A stretch of DNA of 8,111 nucleotides. It comes from Rhodoferax sp. Lineage in GTDB: Bacteria > Pseudomonadota > Gammaproteobacteria > Burkholderiales > Burkholderiaceae_C. The notes under the pieces were generated by a model. It was not told the origin of the DNA. It searched no databases and saw only the letters and a list, made by a program, of their open reading frames with translations. Below, one piece after another: positions 1 to 4,999 of the stretch. The stretch's first letter is position 1. The number at the start of each line of letters is the position of its first letter. The position numbers and the translations under genes were made by a program. The DNA is taken from NCBI GenBank assembly GCA_028711355.1, contig JAQTSL010000160.1:1-8111 (forward strand). The letters are read 5' to 3'.

Positions 1-1233
1 ATGGCCCCGACCGAAATCCTGGCGACACAGCATTTTGCCAAGCTGGTCGCCTGGTTGCAGCCGCTGGGCTTGACCGTGGCCTGGCTCACGGGCAGCCAAA
101 AAGTCAAACAGCGGCGCGAGATGCTGTCGCTGATTGCCAGCGGTCAGGCGCATCTGGTGGTGGGTACCCACGCCATCATCCAGGACAAGGTTCAGTTTAA
201 AAACCTGGCGCTAGCCATCATTGACGAGCAGCATCGCTTTGGCGTGGCACAGCGCCTGGCGCTGCGCGCCAAGACAACCGGTGACGAGGGTAACGCGGCA
301 TTGAAGCAGGAGCACCATGAAACCAGTTTTGCCGGGCCACCGGGCGTTGCACCCCTGGACGGCGAAGTCGCTACACCAAGTCAACCCGCAACCGGGGTGG
401 AACCGCATCTTCTGATGATGACCGCCACGCCGATTCCGCGCACACTGGCCATGAGCTACTACGCTGACCTGGACGTCTCGACGCTGGATGAACTGCCGCC
501 TGGGCGCACACCGGTGGTGACCCGGGTGATCCACGATGCGCGGCGCGACCAGGTGATTGAACGTATCAGCGCGCAGGTGGCGCAGCGTCGCCAAATCTAC
601 TGGGTTTGTCCGTTGATTGAAGAAAGCGAGGTGCTGGATCTGCGTAACGCTACCGCCACGCACGCGCAGTTGAGCGCTGCGTTGCCTGGTGTGATGGTTG
701 GCCTGTTGCATTCCCGTATGCCCAGCGCTGAAAAGAAGGCTGTGATGAGTCTGTTCACAGCCGGTCAAATGGGTGTTTTGGTCAGTACCACGGTGATCGA
801 AGTCGGGGTCGATGTGCCCAACGCCAGCTTGATGGTGATTGAGCACGCCGAGCGTTTTGGCCTGAGCCAGTTGCACCAATTGCGCGGGCGTGTTGGCCGT
901 GGCGCGGTGGCCTCGGCCTGCGTGTTGCTGTACGCCACCGGCGACGCGCCGGGTCTGGGCCAGACCGCGCGCGAACGGCTGCGCGCCATGGCCGAGACCA
1001 ACGACGGTTTTGAGATCGCGCGGCGCGACCTGCAAATTCGCGGCCCGGGTGAGTTTATGGGTGCACGTCAGTCGGGCGATGCCATGTTGCGCTTTGCCGA
1101 TCTGGAGGCCGACACCGCTCTGCTGGACTGGGCCCGACGCAGCGCACCGCTGATGCTGGACCAGTACCCGGCGTTGGCCGCCAAGCATATGCAGCGCTGG
1201 CTCGGGGCAAAGGCTGACTACCTGAAGGCGTGA
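1..1233 (+). CDS. recG: ATP-dependent DNA helicase RecG, 5'-truncated by the window
   Basis: RecG is a superfamily 2 helicase that remodels stalled replication forks and branch-migrates Holliday junctions in the cytoplasm. The 410 visible codons are the C-terminal part; the family is usually close to 690 residues, so the wedge domain and Walker A motif lie upstream of the window. The ATG at base 1 is therefore an internal codon (MAPTEILA is helicase motif Ia), not the start. Visible motifs, numbered within the fragment: DEQH (motif II) at 75-78, TATPIPRT (motif III) at 141-148, STTVIEVGVDVP (motif V) at 262-273, QLRGRVGRG (motif VI) at 293-301, and the RecG-specific hairpin RDLQIRGPGEFMGARQSG at 342-359. 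About 35 extra, low-complexity residues sit between motifs II and III (roughly 92-134) compared with E. coli RecG as I remember it. The gene ends 11 bp from the convergent CBS gene. Identification is near certain. Confidence 0.97.
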   Translation: MAPTEILATQHFAKLVAWLQPLGLTVAWLTGSQKVKQRREMLSLIASGQAHLVVGTHAIIQDKVQFKNLALAIIDEQHRFGVAQRLALRAKTTGDEGNAALKQEHHETSFAGPPGVAPLDGEVATPSQPATGVEPHLLMMTATPIPRTLAMSYYADLDVSTLDELPPGRTPVVTRVIHDARRDQVIERISAQVAQRRQIYWVCPLIEESEVLDLRNATATHAQLSAALPGVMVGLLHSRMPSAEKKAVMSLFTAGQMGVLVSTTVIEVGVDVPNASLMVIEHAERFGLSQLHQLRGRVGRGAVASACVLLYATGDAPGLGQTARERLRAMAETNDGFEIARRDLQIRGPGEFMGARQSGDAMLRFADLEADTALLDWARRSAPLMLDQYPALAAKHMQRWLGAKADYLKA

Positions 1234-1244
1234 GCGCGCTGGGA

Positions 1245-1667
1245 CTACTGGTAATGAACCCGCCGACGCTCGTCGGTGACAAACTCGTCCAGGTCGGGGT
1301 CCATCGCGTTGCGCGACGAGATGATGCCAACGGCGTGGCCGTGTTCGAGCACCGGTACATGGCGAAAACCGTGTTCTTGCATGATCACCAGCGCGTGACC
1401 ATAAGACTGGCTGGCGTCGAGTGCCTTGACGTTGGGTGTCATCACCTCACGCAGCAGCGTGGTTGTCGGGTTCAGTCCCTTGGCGATGACGCGAAAGACC
1501 ATGTCGCGCTCGGTAAAAATGCCCACCAGTTGGTCGTCCTCAAGCACCAGCACGGCGCCGGTATTCTTGTTGGCCATCAGGCGCGCTGCCTGGGTCACAG
1601 TTTTGTCAGGGGACGCAGTCAGAAACTTTTTGCGCTCCATGACAGATTTGAGGGGTAGATCAAACAT
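1245..1667 (-). CDS. Two-CBS-domain protein, likely stress or low-oxygen regulated
   Basis: A 140-residue cytoplasmic protein made almost entirely of a CBS pair (Bateman module), with CBS1 at about 8-66 and CBS2 at about 73-127. Such modules usually bind adenine nucleotides. Visible hallmarks are VGIFTERD (48-55), closing the first domain, and REVMTPNV (73-80), opening the second, followed by HVPVLE (103-108). There is no attached enzyme or transporter domain, so the partner and exact role are unknown. I chose the ATG at 1667 because AGGAGAG lies 7 bases upstream. An in-frame ATG 7 codons earlier (1688) has no such site, overlaps the predicted -10 element, and would add only MIVRRVA. The gene is convergent with recG and divergent from oxyR. 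A near-consensus FNR/Anr box upstream suggests induction at low oxygen. The family call is firm; the physiological role is inferred. Confidence 0.9.
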   Translation of the reverse strand: MFDLPLKSVMERKKFLTASPDKTVTQAARLMANKNTGAVLVLEDDQLVGIFTERDMVFRVIAKGLNPTTTLLREVMTPNVKALDASQSYGHALVIMQEHGFRHVPVLEHGHAVGIISSRNAMDPDLDEFVTDERRRVHYQ

Positions 1668-1672
1668 GGCAA

Positions 1673-1679
1673 CTCTCCT
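1673..1679 (-). promoter_or_regulatory. Ribosome binding site deciding the CBS gene start
   Basis: On the minus strand this reads AGGAGAG. Its AGGAG core is separated by 7 bases from the ATG at 1667. It is the best Shine-Dalgarno match near the gene and selects that ATG over the in-frame ATG at 1688. Confidence 0.75.
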
Positions 1680-1687
1680 AACGATCA

Positions 1688-1728
1688 ATGCTAGTCTTTA
1701 GAGTGTCAGTTACATTGATATAAATCAG
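1688..1728 (-). promoter_or_regulatory. Predicted FNR/Anr-type promoter of the CBS gene
   Basis: At 1715-1728 the sequence TTGAT-ATAA-ATCAG matches the FNR/Anr/Fnr-like consensus TTGAT-N4-ATCAA at 9 of 10 half-site positions. On the minus strand a TAGCAT hexamer (1688-1693, 4 of 6 matches to TATAAT) could be the -10 element. That would put the start of transcription near 1681 and the centre of the box near -40.5. This is almost exactly the class II activator position (-41.5), where a -35 hexamer is dispensable, and none is seen. The implied leader is about 14 nt and contains the Shine-Dalgarno site. The motif is seen directly; its use by an oxygen-sensing CRP/FNR regulator is inferred. It could alternatively serve oxyR on the other strand, where it lies about 90 bp before the start codon. 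Confidence 0.6.
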
Positions 1729-1812
1729 TTTTGATCGGCAAATTTCCGGTTAACGCCTACTTGTTTTCCCTTGGTCTGGCCGACTTCAACTTCTGATAAG
1801 ACAATACGCGCC

Positions 1813-2766
1813 ATGACACTGACTGAACTGAAATACATTGTGGCGGTGGCGCGTGAGCGCCATTTTGGCAAGGCCGCTGAGGCCTGTTTTGTTTCGCAGC
1901 CGACGCTGTCGGTAGCGGTCAAAAAGCTCGAAGAAGAGCTGGAGGTGAAGCTGTTCGAGCGCAGCGCCAACGAGGTGTCAGTGACGTCTCTGGGGGCGGA
2001 CATCGTGCGTCAGGCGCAGAGCGTGCTGGAGCAGGCTGCGGCCATCAAAGAGATTGCCAAACGCGGTAAAAACCCGCTAGCCGGTTCGCTGGCGTTGGGC
2101 GTGATCTACACCATTAGCCCGTATTTGCTGCCCGACTTGGTCCGCCAAATAATCCGGCGCACGCCGGAAATGCCGCTGATGCTACAGGCAAACTTTACCG
2201 TCAAGCTGCTGGAGATGCTGCGCACCGGCGAAATTGACTGCGCCATTCTGGCCGAACCGTTCCCGGACGCGGGGCTGGCGATTGCCCCGTTGTACGACGA
2301 GCCTTTCATGGCGGCGCTGCCATGCAACCATGCGTTGGCCAGACAAACTGATGTGACCAGCGAACAACTGAAAAACGAAACCATGCTGCTGCTGGGCGCG
2401 GGGCATTGCTTTCGCGACCATGTGCTGGAGGTGTGCCCGGAGTTTGCCCGCTTTTCCAGCAACGCTGCGGGCATCCGCAAGAGTTTTGAGGGCTCGTCGC
2501 TGGAAACCATCAAGCACATGGTGGCCGCTGGCATGGGTGTCACGCTGGTGCCGCGCCTGAGCGTGCCCAAAGGGGCGCTGGAACCCAGGCCCAAGCGCCG
2601 GGGCGATGAAGTCCCGTTCATCAAATACCTGCCTTTTGCCGGGGAAGCGCCCAAGCGCCGGGTGGTGCTGGCGTGGCGCCGCAGCTTTACCCGCTACGAG
2701 GCGATTGCTGCGCTGCGCAACGCCATTTACGCCTGCGAGTTGCCGGGTGTGGAGCGCCTGTCTTGA
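1813..2766 (+). CDS. oxyR: Hydrogen peroxide-sensing LysR-type regulator OxyR
   Basis: A 317-residue LysR-family transcription factor that senses peroxide and controls antioxidant genes (typically katG, ahpC, dps). The N-terminal winged helix-turn-helix spans about 1-60, with the recognition region around AAEACFVSQPTLSVAVKKLE (21-40). The effector domain runs from about 90 to 300. The decisive evidence is GHCFRDHVLEVC at 197-208. It gives Cys199 and Cys208, the same numbers as the redox disulfide pair of E. coli OxyR (305 residues), together with the adjacent His198 and Arg201. I start at the ATG of MTLTELKYIV because this matches the family N-terminus. A TTG 14 codons earlier (1771) would add residues that do not resemble the family. 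No strong Shine-Dalgarno site is visible. The gene is divergent from the CBS gene (145-bp gap) and 88 bp upstream of ubiA. The C-terminus is about 10 residues longer than in E. coli. No OxyR autoregulatory site is obvious in the gap. Confidence 0.95.
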   Translation: MTLTELKYIVAVARERHFGKAAEACFVSQPTLSVAVKKLEEELEVKLFERSANEVSVTSLGADIVRQAQSVLEQAAAIKEIAKRGKNPLAGSLALGVIYTISPYLLPDLVRQIIRRTPEMPLMLQANFTVKLLEMLRTGEIDCAILAEPFPDAGLAIAPLYDEPFMAALPCNHALARQTDVTSEQLKNETMLLLGAGHCFRDHVLEVCPEFARFSSNAAGIRKSFEGSSLETIKHMVAAGMGVTLVPRLSVPKGALEPRPKRRGDEVPFIKYLPFAGEAPKRRVVLAWRRSFTRYEAIAALRNAIYACELPGVERLS

Positions 2767-2782
2767 GACCTAAAATGAGCTA

Positions 2783-2827
2783 TAGCGCTTATGAAATAAG
2801 CGTGGACAGCTATTAAAATAAAAGCAA
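2783..2827. repeat. AT-rich hairpin repeat, copy A (oxyR-ubiA gap)
   Basis: This copy contains a perfect 7-bp stem with a 3-nt loop, CGCTTAT-GAA-ATAAGCG, at 2786-2802. It aligns without gaps to 3555-3599 inside ubiA. The first 16 bases (TAGCGCTTATGAAATA) are identical, and about 30 of 45 positions match overall, including the spaced GCG, GCT and AGCAA blocks. It is far richer in A and T than the flanking genes. The stem could also form in the RNA downstream of oxyR, but no run of U follows directly, so I do not call it an intrinsic terminator. From memory, similar AGCGCTTAT...ATAAGCG elements are dispersed in Comamonadaceae genomes; I cannot verify that here. Confidence 0.65.
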
Positions 2828-2854
2828 ATAACTTCATTTATCAAAAGAGGGCTT

Positions 2855-3745
2855 GTGAATTTACCCGCCTTGCCGCCTGGCGCTGGTTTAAGTCGCCGTC
2901 TTTCTTTGTACCTGGACCTGATTCGCTGGAACCGTCCGGCCGGTTGGTTGCTGCTGCTGTGGCCGACGCTGAGCGCGCTGTGGGTGGCGGCCGGTGGTTT
3001 TCCGGGCTGGCATCTGCTGAGCGTTTTTGTGCTGGGCACGATTCTGATGCGCAGCGCCGGCTGTTGCATCAACGACGTGGCGGACCGCGACTTTGACCGT
3101 CATGTCAAGCGCACCGCGCAGCGCCCGGTCACCAGCGGCGCGTTACCGGTGCCCGAGGCGCTGGCGTTGGGTGCGCTGCTGGCGCTGCTGGCGTTTGCGT
3201 TGGTGCTGACCACCCATCGGCTGACGGTCATGCTGTCGTTTGCGGCGCTGGCGGTGACGCTGGTCTATCCTTACAGCAAGCGCTTGGTGTCGATGCCGCA
3301 GGCGGTGCTGGGGTTGGCGTTTAGCATGGGCATCCCGATGGCGTTTGCTGCGGTGCAGGGACAGGTGCCGCCGCTGGCATGGGTGTTGATGGCGGGCAAT
3401 TTATGCTGGGTGCTGGCCTACGACACCGAATACGCCATGGTGGACCGCGATGACGACCTGAAGATTGGCATCAAGACGTCGGCCATTACGCTGGGGCAGT
3501 GGGATTTGCCGATGGTGCTGGCGTGCTATTTTGGATTTATAACAATTTGGGCGCTAGCGCTTATGAAATATGCGCAAAGTGCTTTATTTTATATAGCAAT
3601 TGTGGCCGCGTTGGTGCAGGTGGGGTGGCACTTTACGCTGATCCGAACACGTACCCGTGACGGCTGCTTCAAGGCGTTTCGGCTCAATCACTGGTTGGGT
3701 TTTACCGTGTTTGCCGGGCTGGCGCTAGGCTACGCCAGCCGGTAA
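2855..3745 (+). CDS. ubiA: 4-hydroxybenzoate polyprenyltransferase
   Basis: An integral inner-membrane prenyltransferase that attaches the polyprenyl tail to 4-hydroxybenzoate, the committed membrane step of ubiquinone synthesis. It has 296 residues, normal for the family. The two Mg-diphosphate binding motifs are present: NDVADRDFD at 73-81 and DTEYAMVDRDDD at 190-201, the latter followed by the typical LKIGIKTSA. About eight hydrophobic segments fit the UbiA fold. The N-terminal RWNRPAGWLLLLWPTLSALW (24-43) is also typical. The start is a GTG with GAGGG only 3 bases upstream, a tight spacing, but the next in-frame ATG falls beyond the conserved N-terminus. Codons about 226-249 are strikingly AT-rich and carry repeat copy B (3555-3599), read through in frame within a membrane segment. 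The gene follows oxyR on the same strand and converges on proC, separated by a repeat-filled gap. Confidence 0.95.
   Translation: MNLPALPPGAGLSRRLSLYLDLIRWNRPAGWLLLLWPTLSALWVAAGGFPGWHLLSVFVLGTILMRSAGCCINDVADRDFDRHVKRTAQRPVTSGALPVPEALALGALLALLAFALVLTTHRLTVMLSFAALAVTLVYPYSKRLVSMPQAVLGLAFSMGIPMAFAAVQGQVPPLAWVLMAGNLCWVLAYDTEYAMVDRDDDLKIGIKTSAITLGQWDLPMVLACYFGFITIWALALMKYAQSALFYIAIVAALVQVGWHFTLIRTRTRDGCFKAFRLNHWLGFTVFAGLALGYASR
3555..3599. repeat. AT-rich hairpin repeat, copy B, embedded in ubiA
   Basis: This is the second copy of the repeat at 2783-2827, offset by exactly 772 bp with no gaps. The 16 bases at 3555-3570 are identical to copy A. GCGCTTAT and ATATGCGC (3557-3564 and 3568-3575) form a hairpin with a single mismatch. 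The copy is read as part of ubiA (residues about 234-248, ALALMKYAQSALFYI) without breaking the frame and encodes a hydrophobic, membrane-compatible segment. The surrounding codons are rich in A and T, unlike the rest of the gene. Confidence 0.6.
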
Positions 3746-3775
3746 ATTGACGCAGGTTAATGTGAAAGAACAGGT

Positions 3776-3847
3776 TGTCATACCGGGCCACGACCCGGTA
3801 TCCATGAATTTGAAGCCATGGATTGCGGATCGGGGTCCGCAATGACA
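3776..3847. repeat. 72-bp palindromic repeat of two inverted hairpin units
   Basis: Two 30-bp units lie in opposite orientation (3776-3805 and, inverted, 3818-3847). Each reads TGTCAT, a stem, a 6-nt loop of the form CC(A/C)CGA, the other stem arm, then ending in ATCCAT. Hairpin 1 is ATACCGGG with CCCGGTAT (3780-3801). Hairpin 2 is ATTGCGGA with TCCGCAAT (3822-3843). Both stems are perfect 8-bp pairings. The two units differ at three stem positions, and each difference is compensated in the opposite arm. The type resembles the GTCAT-(stem-loop)-ATCCA palindromic repeats found dispersed between genes in many proteobacteria (from memory). It lies 31 bp after the ubiA stop and may act as a transcription or mRNA 3'-end barrier between convergent genes. 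Confidence 0.8.
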
Positions 3848-3886
3848 GCGATTTTTCATGCTTCGAGGTGGCTTTGTTGTCATGAA

Positions 3887-4059
3887 CCGAGAAAGTCCAT
3901 TGGGGCACAGATGGCTGGCGAGGCGAGTTGCGAGGCAGTTTGGGCGGGCGTCAGGCGTCCATAGCCCAGCGATGGACAACGAATGACCGTCCAAAATGAC
4001 CGCAAATCGGCCGCCAACCGCTGTGCCGGGTCGAACACCTGCCTAATGGATTTTCTCGG
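3887..4059. mobile_element. 173-bp MITE-like element with inverted ends and target duplication
   Basis: The left end CCGAGAAAGTCCATTGGG (3887-3904) matches the reverse complement of the right end (4042-4059, CCGAGAAAATCCATTAGG) at 16 of 18 positions. The element is flanked on both sides by ATGAA (3882-3886 and 4060-4064), a perfect 5-bp direct repeat as left by transposition. The interior is too short for a transposase and has no supported gene. It does hold an internal hairpin, GTCCAT with ATGGAC (3957-3977). This is the pattern of a miniature inverted-repeat element moved in trans by a full-length relative. I do not recognise the IS family. The right end sits only a few bases beyond the proC stop, so insertion was just outside the coding sequence and may have separated proC from its original terminator. 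Confidence 0.72.
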
Positions 4060-4066
4060 ATGAACG

Positions 4067-4882
4067 TTAGTCGGCGCCGAATTCGTCACCCAGTTGTTTG
4101 GCGCGTTCGCGTGCGGCGTACATCGCGTCGATGAACAGCGCACGTACGTCGTTGTCTTCCATGCTGGAAATGGCGGCAAAAGTGGTGCCGCCTTTGGAGG
4201 TGACGCGCTGGCGCAGCACCTGTGGCGCGTCGCTGGACGCTTGCGCCAGTGCGCTGGCACCGGCAAAGGTGGCAATGGTCAACTGCTGCGCCTGCTCACG
4301 GCTCAGGCCCATTTCGGTGCCGGCCGTGGTCATGGCTTCCATGAAATAGAAGACGTAGGCTGGGCCAGAGCCCGACAAGGCGGTCACAACGTCAAGTTTG
4401 TCCTCAGCGTCGAACCAGATCGACGCTCCGGTACTGGTCAGCAGGTCGCTGACGCGCTGCTGGTCGGCTTGGGTGGCACCCGCGCGGGCGTACAGACCGG
4501 TGATGCCCTGGCCCACCAACGCCGGGGTGTTGGGCATGGCGCGCACGACGCGCTCGGTGCCGAGCCAGCGGGTGATGCTGTCACTGCGCACGCCTGCGGC
4601 CACACTTAAATGCAGCGCCTGACGGGTGAAGGGAGCAACGCTGGCCGCGGCATCTTTGAAAACTTGAGGCTTGACGGCCCAGACCACCAGCGTGGCTGTG
4701 TCCAGAGACGCATCGGCCTGTGCTTGGGCCTGAACGCCAAAGCTGGCATTCAGTTTGTCACGCGCAACCGGGTCAGGCTCGACAACGCTGATTTGCTGCG
4801 GTGACGTGCCTTGCTTCTGTAGGCCGGTGATGATGGCGCTGGCCATGTTGCCGCCGCCGATGAATGCAATGTGTTCGCTCAT
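4067..4882 (-). CDS. proC: Pyrroline-5-carboxylate reductase
   Basis: This enzyme catalyses the last step of proline synthesis, reducing 1-pyrroline-5-carboxylate with NAD(P)H in the cytoplasm. It has 271 residues, close to the E. coli enzyme. The N-terminal Rossmann nucleotide site is IAFIGGGNMASAI (5-17), followed by WAVKPQ (68-73) and MPNTP (116-120). The C-terminal dimerisation and catalytic domain carries SGSGPAYVF (170-178) and the family signature VTSKGGTT (227-234). The start ATG matches the usual N-terminus. No clear Shine-Dalgarno site precedes it, and a 6-bp hairpin (CGCAGC with GCTGCG, 4892-4909) lies just upstream of the start codon. The gene follows glpK on the same strand after 117 bp, with no functional link to glycerol, so a separate promoter is likely though I cannot point to one. 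A MITE-like element abuts its 3' end. Confidence 0.96.
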   Translation of the reverse strand: MSEHIAFIGGGNMASAIITGLQKQGTSPQQISVVEPDPVARDKLNASFGVQAQAQADASLDTATLVVWAVKPQVFKDAAASVAPFTRQALHLSVAAGVRSDSITRWLGTERVVRAMPNTPALVGQGITGLYARAGATQADQQRVSDLLTSTGASIWFDAEDKLDVVTALSGSGPAYVFYFMEAMTTAGTEMGLSREQAQQLTIATFAGASALAQASSDAPQVLRQRVTSKGGTTFAAISSMEDNDVRALFIDAMYAARERAKQLGDEFGAD

Positions 4883-4999
4883 AAAAGGGTGCGCAGCCGT
4901 GACGCTGCGAAAGCATTGAAAGAAGCCGCGAGTCTAACTTTCTTCATCAGTTGAGGGCAGAGCAGATCGCTGCGCGAGTGGTCTGCCCCGCAAGTTTAT

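Noticed and set aside
211..1188. A 325-codon open frame antisense to recG
   Set aside because: It lies wholly opposite a strongly conserved helicase, its product resembles no family I know, and it is a typical shadow frame in GC-rich DNA.
1771..1812. TTG start for oxyR, adding 14 residues
   Set aside because: The extra residues do not match the LysR/OxyR N-terminus. The ATG at 1813 begins with the expected MTLTELKY and places the redox cysteines at 199 and 208.
1668..1812. OxyR binding site for autoregulation
   Set aside because: I found no convincing ATAG-N7-CTAT type arrangement; only the FNR-like box stands out in this gap.
3880..4275. A 131-codon minus-strand open frame crossing the MITE-like element and the end of proC
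   Set aside because: It overlaps the conserved proC C-terminus in another frame and shows no recognisable domain.
4955..4988. Inverted repeat GGGCAGA / TCTGCCC between glpK and proC as a terminator
   Set aside because: The 7-bp stem has a 20-nt loop and no T run follows on the minus strand, so intrinsic termination is not supported.
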